Part shown: positions 49,550-61,821 of the stretch, piece by piece
Position numbering within the stretch: the stretch's first letter is position 1
How the letters are laid out: every line of letters begins with the position of its first letter
Assembly: GCA_949358305.1 (NCBI GenBank)
Contig: OX442315.1
Coordinates: 21,974,427-22,038,426, forward strand
From: Strigamia acuminata
Taxonomy: Eukaryota; Arthropoda; Chilopoda; Geophilomorpha; Linotaeniidae
Direction of reading: 5' to 3'
DNA: 64,000 nucleotides
Translations under genes and position numbers: made by a program
The notes under the pieces: generated by a model
The model's database searches: none
What the model was told of the DNA's origin: nothing
What the model saw: only the letters and a program-made list of their open reading frames with translations

Positions 49550-51054
49550 TTACATTTCCCAATGTTTGTGATTCAATTCACTTAAATCATCCAGTTCAGC
49601 AATTTGTTTAAGATATTTTGTAAGTTTCACAAGTTCCCGGTCTTTGTCTCGATTTGCATGAGCATTCTTGAAAGGACGAATCTAAAAAAAATAAAAAAAT
49701 AAAAAAATAAAGGCATCCACAAATGACGGCACAAAATTACCTTCAATCCATTTTGAGGATTCATCAAAAAGTTTCGGCGCAGATCATCGAACATTATAGT
49801 TGTTTTGCTACTGTATTGGGGATATTTTCCCCAAATTACTCCTAAAGGTTTCACCTAAACAAAAAAGAAATATTTTTTAACAATTTTAAAAATAATTTAT
49901 ATATATTTGTATATTTCAAAAACATTACTTCTATAACTCCATATTTAGCGGTGTGAATACTGATCATAGCAGCGCTGTCCAAGTAAAATAATATTTTGTA
50001 GTCCGCATGAGTTGCTACACCCAGTTCTCTCATTTTAACTTCAATCCATTTCATGCTTGTTGCAGCTAAAATAATTTTAAAATATTAATTAAGCTTGAAA
50101 ATAAGCTATTAATGTAAGACATATTTACACCATATAACAATATCATAATGTTCGTAAGCTGATGTAAGAAATTCGTGAAGATACGGTCGCATTAATTCGT
50201 TGGCATTCTGAGCAGTTGACCTATGATCTATTTAAAAATAAACAAATAAATTGCACTTCTTAATTTCCTGTTCCTTACTGAATTTTGAAAATTTATTGCT
50301 GACTGTTTCAGCCACCAGTCGCTTTATTCACACTAATTTCTCACTGCACTTCCTTCTATTAAATCACTTTAAACACTCAGCAAAAATTAATTAGTAGAAA
50401 TGTGCTTCTTGGTCTTATTGATGGTGGCCAAATACGAGCAATAATTTTCCACAATCCAGTGCAATCGATTTTAAGAAATTTAAACAACAACAACGAATAA
50501 ATTACCGAATAGCGTGTAATCAATGTCTAGCACTAGTAACTTTTTATTTTCTCTCGGATCGTTAAGTAATTTAATTTTGTAGTCCAAAACTCGACGTTGA
50601 ACTTTTGCTAAATACTCTTCTCGGTTTTCCGTTTGAACTTCTTCGTCTTCGATATCGAAATCGTTAACAACTTCAGGCAGATCTTCAGGTGTATTTACAG
50701 CGTCTTGGATTTCCTCTTCTAAGCTTCCCATCATCATAATTTTAGTATTTGGTTTTAATTTCAAAAGGGATAATTGTAATCCATCAAATGCCGGCTTTCC
50801 TGAAAAATCACAAGGAAAAAATTATTTTTTTATTAAAAAACACAACAATAAAAATAAAGTCAAAGTATACCTTTATATTTTAATCCTAACAATTTCTGTC
50901 GAAGTGGAAGCACACCGGTCTTTTTTTGGATCACAGACTTTAAATCACCTACAGTATCTGAATCATGAATATCAGATATTTGATATTCCTTTCCACTCCA
51001 TTTTACAACAATTTCTATTGACTGGCCGTGACAGTCCTGGCTTCGGTCAGCCAT
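49550..51054 (-). CDS. UBLCP1: Ubiquitin-like domain-containing CTD phosphatase 1
   Basis: Nuclear phosphatase that dephosphorylates the 26S proteasome regulatory particle. About six exons on the minus strand. The N-terminal ubiquitin-like domain begins [20 protein letters not shown] and includes [21 protein letters not shown] linker ([20 protein letters not shown]) leads to the HAD-type core: [16 protein letters not shown] carries the D-x-D-x-T nucleophile motif. Then come [34 protein letters not shown] and the metal-binding [17 protein letters not shown]. It ends [11 protein letters not shown], as in the family. All catalytic motifs are present. Its start lies 291 bp from that of ERI1, in divergent orientation. 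Confidence 0.95.
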
Positions 51055-51345
51055 GTTGTTTATAATGCACAGGAAGTGAGAAGAAACCGAAGGTTTTAAG
51101 TAAATTTAAGACACTTCCGGTTTTTCTAATCCCGCCAATTATTACGGAGTATCGTTGATGCTATTTGCTTAATGCAATTTTTAAATCAGACGAGTTAACT
51201 TCACGTTTAATTCTTTTTTAAAAAAAATATTTACTGTGGGAATTTTATTGTGTCAGCAGTTATTCATTCATTTCTGCTTGCCGTGTGAACCTTGGGCTTA
51301 TAAAAGGAGAAACGACGGGCATTGATTGATTTGTTTTGAAAGGCC
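51055..51345. promoter_or_regulatory. Compact divergent promoter, UBLCP1 / ERI1
   Basis: Only 291 bp separates the two start codons, so transcription of both genes must begin within it or the 5' UTRs must overlap. No TATA box is evident near either start. Confidence 0.5.
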
Positions 51346-52799
51346 ATGGCAAGTAAATCTGCTGCCGATACAGAGGAAGAAAAGGTAAAATCGTTCTTAT
51401 TACATTCCGTGTCAAGTAGACGATGTATGATTATTCTTAACGTGTTATTTATCTTGATAACATCTTAGAAGAATGAAGAAGTGGAGACAAAGGGACCGTT
51501 TTCTGACCCCGTGTTTAAGCAGTTGTCTCGAATTAATGGAGAAATAAATAAAATGACTGTGAATGAATTACGGAGCAGACTTTCTACTCTTAAACTGGAC
51601 ACGAGGTATGTATGTGCTTCTAAAAAAAATTGCGGTCGAAATTGCATGTGATTAATTCAAGTTTTTTCAATTGTTTATTTATTTTTTTACAGGGGTACTA
51701 AGGAAGTTTTGAAGAAAAGGATGAAAAATCATTACAAGAAGATTAAATTGGCGAAATCCAAAGTCAGAGATCCTCTAGCATCGAAGCTTTATCATTATTT
51801 TTGCATCATCGATTTTGAAGCTACGTGTGAAGCTCACAATCAACCAAATTATAAACACGAAATTATAGAGTTTCCAGCCATTTTAATTAACGTTGAAGAT
51901 AGAAAAATTGTGAGCGAGTTCCATGAATATTGTAAACCAATAATTAATCCCAAGTTAAGTGAGTTCTGTTCGGACTTAACTGGAATTACTCAGGTTTGAT
52001 TAATTAAATTCAAATGTGTGATGATGAGATTAATATAATTTTTAATGAAATCATTCTAGGATACAGTGAAAGCAGCTTTACCGTTTCCAGAAGTTTTAAA
52101 GAAATTTGAAAAATGGTTAGCTGATCACAAACATTCGTACGCCGTTATAACTGATGGGTAAGAACTAACTGATGATTTTACATTTTAAACTTTTATTCAC
52201 TTATTTATTCTTTCCTTTTTATATAGACCTTGGGATATGAGTCGATTTCTGGCAATGCAATGTGATATCAGCAATATACCCTACCCAAAATTTGCAAAAA
52301 AATGGGTCAACATTCGCAAAATATTTACCTGCTTTTATCAATCTAAGAGAGTATGGAATACGCTTCTTTTTTCTAATTATATATAATTTTAATATTTATG
52401 ATTAATGTATTTTTTCGTAGTTAAATCTGAAGCAGATGCTCGAATTCCTCGGTTTAGCTTTTGAAGGTAGACCACATTGTGGGCTAGATGACTCACGAAA
52501 CATAGGTCGAATTGTATTGCATTTACTCAACGATGGTGCTAACATTCGTATAAACGAAAGAATTGATTTATCTTCCAAGTTAGTTGCTGCTTATAGCAAT
52601 TTGTTGAATGTGTTTTGATTTAATTTTTATTCTATTTTGCTTTTGAAGCGAGGAAAGCTCTAACCGCCAGACTGTTTATCTAACAATACGAACCGAATGT
52701 CAAACTAGTCCCGAAACGAAGCAGATTGCTGAAAACGAAGATGAAAGTGAGAAGATTAGTACTATCATTTCAACGATGAACATTAACTCCGATAGCTAA
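51346..52799 (+). CDS. ERI1: 3'-5' exoribonuclease 1 (Eri-1)
   Basis: Exoribonuclease that trims the histone mRNA 3' stem-loop, 5.8S rRNA and small RNAs. Seven exons, 51346-51384, 51469-51605, 51693-51993, 52060-52157, 52227-52350, 52421-52578 and 52649-52799, give 335 residues. The first part holds a SAP-type nucleic-acid-binding helix pair (MTVNELRSRLSTLKLD, then GTKEVLKKRMKNHYKKIKLA). The DEDDh nuclease domain follows: CIIDFEATCEAHN (first D-x-E), EIIEFPAILINVEDRKIVSE, YAVITDGPWDM and FEGRPHCGLDDSRNIGRIVL near the end. The motifs expected of an active enzyme are present. Its stop faces that of HECTD2 188 bp away, with an aataaa signal at about 52935. Confidence 0.94.
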
Positions 52800-52987
52800 A
52801 TATTTTAAAAACGGTTGTACTCCAATTTGTTTTTGTTTTTCTCGTTTAATATTTATTAATTATACTTGATGTCACACATTTTTAATGTTACATTGCTTGG
52901 CATATGTACAAATCTCAGTGTGCATATCTGAGATAATAAAAATTTAAAGCATTACTTTCCAATTACTAATTAACTACTTAAAAAATA

Positions 52988-55900
52988 TTATTCCAGGCCA
53001 AATCCTTCGGCATTGTTGATGGCAATTATCAGTTTACTTCTCAGAGTTTCTTTATTTGGGTAAAGAGGTAAGACCAGTTGATTGAAACAAGTGTGTGACG
53101 TAGGTAACCTGGAATGTAAATATTTACATCAACAAAACTGTTGCAACTGAAATAATAATAATAATTTTTTTTTTACATGTTGCTTCTTTCCCGAGTACAT
53201 GATATTTTGAAAATCATTTCTCCCATTCCTCCCACCGGAACTCTGTCGCTACCTGTTGTAAAGAGGAGGAATTTCTTGTGTTCTGCTAAAGTAAAACTAT
53301 TTACGACCTCCCAAAAATCTCTGCGATTGAATTTCAAAAAATTAATTAGTTTTAAGTATATTTAAATATATTTTGTACTTACTGGATGTATTGATCATTC
53401 GGAGAGCAGTTTTCGTATATTGTAACTTTGCGTAGTTCTACCATATCGAGTTTGGGCGATCCACAGACTAAAATCTCCACTTCTTCTGGTCGCAGCATCT
53501 AAATACGGTAATAGTATCTATTTCTCGTTTTAATTTTTCGTAATATGTCTTACTATTAAGGCGTTAGAGGCACAAACTGAGTGAAATCCTAAATAGAATG
53601 CTTTGAATTTATCATAAATTCCTTGATTGATCACCCAGTTAACATAGCACTCAACAAAATCTAAGTTAAAATGGCGTATTGTCAAAAGATTGTGTCGTTC
53701 AAAGTGAAAATTCTTAACAACCTGCTCGGTTTTCATTTGTTACAGTTATGTTGTCACCTCCAGGTTTCAAAGGCCAATCCATTTTCTTGCCAAACTCTTC
53801 CACAGATGCCTATGATGTAAGTTTTATAAATATTTTTCTTTTAATTTTAAAGCGAAATCCCGAGATTTTTACAAGATAAGTCAAGTCCATATCTTCTACA
53901 TCACCTTCATACTTCAATACTTCATTCAAGCTTCTACCCACTTCCTGCAATTAAGTAAACATTAATAAAAATATTTTATCATTAATTACATGGAATTACA
54001 GCTTACAGGCATAATCTCAGCAAGGTCGGTTGGCGATGCATTTTTGCAAATTCCTACTGGCGCAGATTCAGAGTTTGGTACAACTGGCGGACTGAGTAAT
54101 TTTTTGTAGCAAACAAATGGGAACCTAACATCCAGTGTAATGCTATTATATACGGCCAAACCCATTAGCTATGTAGCATGTAAGTTAATGACTTATATTT
54201 TTATATTCAATGGTTCAAAATAAATTGTACTTATGAAGGATACAACTCCTATTAAGTTATATTCCCTTAAATTGCCTTTTGCTGTCAAACTGAACCAATA
54301 ACACCTCGCTTCTGCGTGGTAAACAAACATTCCTGGAAATTAATAGTTTGTAAATGTTACATTTATTTAATTATTTTAATTTTGGATATAATTACCTTGG
54401 TCTTGGTCAAATAGTTTTCTTATGAGTAAAAGAAACCATTCTTTCGTTAATCCACCCATATCTAAGCCCGGTTCTCCTTCGAAAGTTACTTTGAGCTTTT
54501 TCTTTAAATCCTTCTGTTTTTTTGCAATCTGCATAATTTTTTTGTTACATTAATTTTGAAATTACATATGCTGGAAAAGAATTACGTACTTCATGCAAAC
54601 TATCCAGTACTAAATGTGACCTCTTAATTTGTATATTTAGGAAAAATATATCTAAATTGGGCGTTTCATTTTGAATTACAGTTGCTACTAAGCTTCTCTG
54701 CAAAATGACGAAGTAAAAGTTGTATTTTTACGTTTCTCATGAAATTACTTCCAAACTGACTCGTGCATTCCAGACCATCTGTTGTTCCGAATCTTTTTGC
54801 AAAATGGTTCGTTTGGCTACAATACTCAGTACGAATGGATACTGACAGTAAGAGAATCTATCTGGACGGTCTGGATTTTGCCAGTAATGATATTCAGTCA
54901 TTAGATCAGCATGGTCCAAGGCACAATTATAAAATTCAGTGTACAGAATTTTGTTTGGAGTAGATAAATTATTAGCAGCATCTAGCAATCAAAGTCCCCA
55001 ATGATGGTAATAATAATATTTCTATTTTAAATGAATAATAACTCACTCAAAAGCGCCAACACTTTGGTTGCACATGAAATCCACCATTTTCTTGGCACTT
55101 GGGATGAATTAATTTCTGATGCGGGGGTGAAATGAGCTACTGCTACGAACTGATGTAGATATTTTATTATATTTTTCATAGCTTCATCGTCCATGCTGAA
55201 TTTGAAATTGTTGGGTGTTGATTTATTAAATTAAAAACAAATGAAACTTTTTCGGGTTCTCGCTTACTTCTTAATCCAGTACATTAGAAGATGATGGTCT
55301 GCACTGGCCAACGTACAGATCTGACGTAGAACATGTCCTAATACTGGATACGAATACTGCCATCCAAAAATTGAATTCTTAAAATAAAATTAATATGGTT
55401 TAAAAATGACGCATTTTATGGATTTAATGTTCATTCTTACTTGAATCAAAACGTAGAAAGCTCGAATGTTGTCTTTACTGTATAATCTATAAAAAAAAAA
55501 TTTAAAATGTCACTTTAGACATCTAAACTGAAGCTAAGCAGTGAAGTTTATTAGTGTGGCTAATATAAAAATCGATGTAATTATTCCTAAAACAATAAAC
55601 CATCAGAGGAAAGAAAAAAATAAATAATAATAACCATAAATCATTCTTGACGTAATTGTCACGAAAAGCACCACACGATCGACACTCAGGTGTTGCTAAG
55701 TATAGTAACACACAGAAGTCATGTTTATTCGTTACTAAGAGACTGTTACCATTAACATTTGTATTTTTTTTCCTTTTATATAGAATTTTTTTTTTTTTTT
55801 TTTCAATTTCAAAAAAAAAATGTTGAACAAATTTATTTCAAGAAAGAAAGTACCTTTTGTCCTTTTGCATTAAAGCATTTATCATAGACTTGAGCAATGC

Positions 55901-56908
55901 TTTGTGAACATGCTGAGGCTATGTAGAAAGAAATAAAAATTTCAGTATGACAATTTCATTTTAAAATTTTGTATGGTCAAATATTTCGATTTTTATTACC
56001 ATATCAATTATTGCATCATTTATGGCTTTCAGGAGAAGTAGTTTTAAATCGGGGTCATTTAGTTTCACCTCATCTTTATCAGGTTCATTCTAGGAATTGA
56101 AGTAATTATTATTTTATTTTATTGGTACACATTTCTTAGGTATACAATTACTTTAAACACGGCGTTAATTTCCTGGAAAGAATCGTAGGTTGTGCAATAA
56201 AATCCTTTTATGGTCGTATATCGTTTTTGTGTTTTGGCTTCTTCTATTTGCTCCCTAATGTGATACAATAACTGGTAATGATGATGATAATTATTTTGAA
56301 AATAGAGTTGAATTTACAAGAATTCTTCTTTTGAAATCTTTCTTTGTGGATATTCGATTTTATTTGGGTCAGTACTTGAGGAGTCACTTAGGAATAAACG
56401 CAATTCACTCTCACTTTTTGTGGTTCGAACCCTTTCATCCAATCCTGGCGATGTAATAGTTACTAATTTACCTCTAGGATCCTGCATGAAATGGAAATGC
56501 TGTATAACTTATTCTAAATGTAATATAAAACTAACTTTTGCAATTGCAGGTAGCGAGGTATCAGAGGATGGTCTTAACATGTAATTTGTTAATTGGCCAT
56601 CTCTGGGTGACATATTGAACTTGTGGGCCAAGTATGCACCGAAACTTCGAAGGGGACCATCTCTTTGATGATCCTTTTGAAATTGGTGAAATAAATTTCA
56701 TTACCATAAGATAAACATTGGAATTAAATTAAATATATGCACTTACTATGGATGGCAAGCGAACCCTTTCCCTGTCACTTCCACCACGGAGTCTCGAAAG
56801 ATTATTGTTGTACTCACTGCCACAGAACTCGCATATTATTCGCGGTAATGCAGATTCTGATAATTCTTCTCCGCAAGCGACGCAAATCAAATTGTCATTC
56901 GATTCCAT
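52988..56908 (-). CDS. HECTD2: HECT-type E3 ubiquitin ligase, HECTD2 homologue
   Basis: E3 ligase that accepts ubiquitin from an E2 on a cysteine before passing it to substrates. Many short exons on the minus strand. The N terminus has a CxxC...CxxC pair ([12 protein letters not shown], then [11 protein letters not shown]), a probable zinc ribbon. The family body follows: [57 protein letters not shown] and [20 protein letters not shown], all close to HECTD2. The HECT domain has [34 protein letters not shown] and [15 protein letters not shown]. The catalytic cysteine codon is 53087-53089. It ends [11 protein letters not shown]. Intact as read. Orthology is well supported through the pre-HECT region; individual exon edges were not all fixed. 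Confidence 0.92.
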
Positions 56909-57972
56909 AGGGTATGCAGATTACATTTCAGTTTTACCACATTTTGGTGGTAAAATATGTCGCAGGCTTTTTTCAACAGTGTTGCTGTAGCGTGCTTCTG
57001 GATGTCTAGGCGACAACATCGATTTTTTCTTCAGTTTTCATCCAAATAGTAACGGCGCGCACATTAAATATTTGATCAATACGAAATAGCTTGATGACGA
57101 GTGACCTCGCATAGTTGAAAAGGAAAGTTAGAAAGAGAAAGACATTGGTTAAAAATAGAAAAATCCGATGACATATCTTACTGCACAATTAAAATTTTAT
57201 TCTTTCAAGTAATAATTAAAGATTGTTGTTTATTTCTCTTTCTTTGACCATACCAAGTTTGGTAACGATCGCATTAACCGGTACTTGAAGGTCAGCTCCA
57301 CCCCAGAATTAAATCGCGCACGATTAGCGCATTCACAAAACTACGCATTCAACATTTCTTTTTCTTTTTCTTCTCCATATTTTATTTTATTTTTAAAATA
57401 AATAAAAATTGAGTTCGGGTAAAGCGCCACACAATTCGGTTTGAATAAGAAATAAGATTTCAGGAATTTAGACCCCAGTCAACTATTATGCTATTATTCT
57501 GAGCTTGCTAGGATAAAACGAACCCAGTAAACTTTAAAAAATAATAATTTTTTTTTTGACGAATATTTTTTCAGAAATAATAACACAACAGCCCAACTGC
57601 CAATTAACCGAGATTACAATTACAATAACTTTAAATTGAATAGTTGACAACTACACAGAAAACAGACGAAATATGCTGCACCGTGCACGCACAATTTGTT
57701 GACTTTCTGCCTGTGTTATGTATAATTATGATGGTGGATGGGCAAAATGAGCGACTACAGTACAGTAGCTTCCCCAATAAGTCTTTTTTTTCGACATTTT
57801 TCTCTGCGAAATAAATATTATCAGCTTCTGCCCTCTAGTGGCAATGTTTATTTTAAAACTTGTTGCAATATTGTGGTTAGAGGTCACTAAAATCTTGGCT
57901 GAAGTTAAAACAATCAACACTATCCGAAGTGCTTTTCGTGTGGTATTTATTTGGCAGGTTAAACTTGAGAAA
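56909..57972. promoter_or_regulatory. Divergent intergenic region, HECTD2 / CHMP7
   Basis: About 1.06 kb between two start codons pointing away from each other. AT-rich with no distinctive motif. The CHMP7 frame stays open upstream to 57838, but the conserved protein starts at 57973. Confidence 0.4.
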
Positions 57973-60900
57973 ATGTCGAAAGATTTTCTACCAGAATGTT
58001 GGCGGGATGATAAACGAATGAACGTTTTGTTTTCTGAGTTTCGAGCAAAAGACATTAATCCCCATGCGTGGGACGGGAAAATGGACTTTTGGCGAAATGT
58101 TATTTGTTCGTGGTGTAGAGCTAAAAAGAAAATAAGCTTCACCGAATCAGAATTAAGGTCCGATTTTGAACGGAATGGCCAGTATCCTCAAGGATTACAA
58201 ACTGTTATTAACGAGTCGCTGAGGTGTATTGTCACTCAATTGAAATTATTATTTTAAATATCTAATCAAACGTTTTTATTTTTGCTGTAGGTTAAAGGAA
58301 GTCGTTAAAACGAATGATTTTGGCAATTTAGTTGATGGAAATGGATGGTTATCATGGGGTGTAAACATTTTCATAAAGAAACCATTGGGCTGGTCCGTGT
58401 CTGCACTTGGTATTGACAAGAGAGAATCACCAGAACAAAATTATGTTTTATATGCTATTGTTAAGGTTAGTAACGATAATTTTAAATTATAAGATTGTTT
58501 TTGTTCGAAATTGTTATTTATTTTATACATTTGCAGGAAAAGGCTGAAGAAATTATAAAAATTCACGAAAAAAATGTAGAATTTGAATCGACTGATCATA
58601 TCGTTAATATATCAAACCTATGGCAACAGTGTCAAGACATTTTTGATTCTGAAGAAGATTTAAAAATTGTTCTTATTTATTTGAAAAAAGAACGAATTAT
58701 TTCTACTTATTCTGAGTCTGATGAAGATTCAAGTGTAAGACATGTCATCAATGCATGTAAATCGAATCACCGAATTTTTACTTTTGTAGGTTGTGAAATT
58801 TAAAAGGAAAAATGAAAAATTTGTCACTGAAATTAGCGACGTAGATTTGGGCATTGTGAGGTATTGAATAAACATGCCTGAAAATTGAAATAAAACAAAT
58901 TATTAAAATAATCATCGTTTGTGTTATAGATTACGCAAAGCTAGAGATTATATGCATTTGAGAATAACGAAGCTGCAAGAGGATGTTGAAAAGTAAGTTA
59001 ATTTGATAAAATGTATTCAATAAAGGCCATTTAATTAGAATTACAATTTTTTTTAGATGTTTGCAAACAGCCAAACAGCATTTGAAGCTGAACGAGAGGG
59101 CATTGGTAATTTATATTTTAAATACCAAAGTAGTACACTAAAAATCTAAAATAATGTGAGTAAATTTTATTTTGTTACAGGCTAAATCTGCATTGCGGAA
59201 AAAGAAGATGATTGAAAGAGTCATCGTGAAGCGAGAAATTTCTTTAGAGAATTTAGACACCTTGTTACAACAAATTCAAGACACTGAAACGGAGAAAATG
59301 GTGAAAATTTAATTACTTAATCAAATTTTAACATAAAAAAATTAATTTAATATTTTCAGGTGATTGATGCTTACAAATCTGGTGTAGCTAGTTTCCAGAA
59401 GACACTTGCTGAGGGTGGAATGACAATGGACAAAGTTGACGACACTATGGCATCGATTCAAGATGTAACAAATTATTATATAAAGCGATGCAAGTTTACT
59501 ATTTGTTTTTAAAATATGTTTTAGGCGTTTGATATGCACGAAGATATGCAAGACATTATTTCGCAGCCCATTGGTGGAGAAACCGATATGTCAGAATTAG
59601 AATCGGAATTGGAAGATTTATTTGCATCTGCTGATGAACCACCATCAGACCCTCCAATAATCCCAAGAGGAGGAACCAAAGATGATGAACTGCGGGCTCG
59701 CTTGGACAAATTGGCATTACCAGATGAAGGTAAAATTTTGATAAGTTGCTGAGAGTATTTTGTATGAACTGTTTCCATTATTTGTTTGTTATTATTATCA
59801 TTTCAAAACTCTTTTTTAATGTAGAATAAATAGTTAGGATTAAGTTTTGAATTGTTTATTCGCACACGTATATTTAGATAGAAAAGCAGTTTGATATTTG
59901 TGCTTTGAAATTTTTATCATGTATGCATGTTATGGTATTACCGGTATTTATGTAATAATACTGCTTAGAGCGTATTTTGATTAATTTTTAGGGACATTTG
60001 AAAGAGTTTTGTTTGATGTGTGTCCAGTCAACTGAACCGATGAGAAATAATCTGTTTCGGCTCAAAGTTAAAAATACTGCACTATCGAACGAGTTAATTA
60101 AAATTGGCCAATGAAATGGACAGTTGGCTAGAAAAATAACAAATAGTTTAATCTACAAGTTCAATTTGTCAAATTGCACTATTTTTTGTGACATTTTTTT
60201 GTGAACATTTTTTACGTACGGTTAGCTTAATTCTACATATTTTTACATTTAGTTTGCATAGCTTTGTGCTCCCCTCCCCTCCCCCGTAACTGTCTTTATT
60301 TATGTTGATGTTTGTCTTTAGCAACAACAACTGAATTGTATAACTATATAAACATCTGTTCAAGTTCACAGTTAATTAATCTGGCATGCAAATTCAAATG
60401 TGCATTAATTATTGAGCACAATTATGGTAATTTTAGTTTCTATTTTTCACTTCAGTACAGATTAGACACGTATAAAATCTTGGATTGTGAACTTTATTTT
60501 TAATTTACGAACGATATCCGACATGCAAATTTTAAAATCTTCAAAATATCGGAATATGGAAGTTAACGAGTTATAATGTAATTACTTGAGCCTGACATCT
60601 ACCGGCGATGACTTACAATAATTTTATCAAACACTTGTTGTGCCGTTCTGCAGTCTGCTCTGCGGTCCAGATGTTGTTTGAATAAAGACATGTTTACCAG
60701 ATCAGAATCATACTAGAATGATTTCCATTCCATAGCGTTGTGAGGAAAATTGAGATCGCGATCTAATCAAATAGAATAATTTTTTTTTTTATTAAAAAAC
60801 ACAAGAAGGAATCAATATTTACAATGTCTTAATTTTTCAATTATTTGTTTATTCTTGACGTTAGTCATCCTCCTTAATTAAATGATTCTTTCTCATTATG

Positions 60901-61512
60901 AATCTCATTCGAACCATGTAATTGGATTTGTGGTGAATGAAGATTTCAACTATGCACACGCACTTCGCATGTACACAACATATTAGCTCAGTTGTGGCAT
61001 TCCTTGAGGATACTAAATTCAATAAAAAGAATGAAAGCAAAATGAAAAAAAAAGTGTTTTCTATTATACAATTCTTTTAAAATAACATTTTAGGCTTATG
61101 GGCAATATGATGCGTGAAGGCACGTGAGTTGTACAGCAAAACGATTTCGATTCCTGCTGGGGGCTTTTCACATTTAGATCACAGCTAGAGTCTTTCCCGC
61201 TGCTTAGATTAAGTCGCGTTAAAAGCTTTGTCCATTACCTCACCACTGACAAATGTCACGCTCGACTTCATATGTCCAGTTCCCAACTGAGTCGAGAAAT
61301 ATTTTTCAACATAAATCCTCTTGTCTCGGTTTAATTGATTTATAGTTGACGTGTTTTTCTACTGTTTAGTTCAATTAGTTTTCGATTCTGTTTTGCATAC
61401 GCAACTAATTAATTAATTAAGTATTTATTTATTTATTACAGTTGGACTTCCGCACGTGCCCGCAAATCAATTCGAGTCGAAGGAAAAAGAAACACTCATC
61501 ACTGCGAACTAA
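57973..61512 (+). CDS. CHMP7: Charged multivesicular body protein 7 (ESCRT-III)
   Basis: ESCRT-III-related protein that recruits ESCRT to the reforming nuclear envelope and endosomes. Ten exons were traced: 57973-58223, 58291-58465, 58537-58734, 58790-58860, 58930-58992, 59057-59105, 59181-59300, 59360-59464, 59525-59729 and 61442-61512, in frame for 435 residues. The winged-helix half includes LPECWRDDKRMNVLFSEFRA, AWDGKMDFWRNVI and GNGWLSWGVNIFIKKPLGWS. The Snf7 half has LRKARDYMHLRITKLQEDVE, MIERVIVKREISLENLDTLL and MVIDAYKSGVASFQKTLAEG. The C terminus has a MIM1-like helix (DDELRARLDKLAL) and, in the last exon, GLPHVPANQF, resembling MIM2. A shorter end is possible through an acceptor at 59824, giving an immediate stop at 59827 (413 residues). 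Confidence 0.9.
59830..61441. other. Probable last intron of CHMP7
   Basis: No gene is recognised in this AT-rich stretch. If the short CHMP7 ending is used instead, it would be 3' UTR and intergenic DNA. Confidence 0.4.
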
Positions 61513-61821
61513 TTCGAAGTTGGGTTTGTTATGTACGGTAATAACTATTTTTCGTGGTTAATCAATTGCTGAAATTTACTACTATATTTATTGCAGATTA
61601 CTAGCTATTTTTTTACAAGTACGTTGAATGTTTATATAAGATGAAAAATAACTTTGAAAATGTAAATAAATAAATTAAACGGTTACACAAAGGAAAGGAT
61701 ACTGTCATACTGTTTATCGTTAATATTTTGGCACAAATAAAGACATTAATAGAGTTGATTTTAAATTAGTAAAGATTTTTTGTCGGGAGATAAAAACAAA
61801 TGTTAAATAAATGACGTTGCT

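Noticed and set aside
57838-57972. Open upstream extension of CHMP7 by 45 codons
   Set aside because: The extension is hydrophobic and unlike family members. The ATG at 57973 starts right before conserved sequence.
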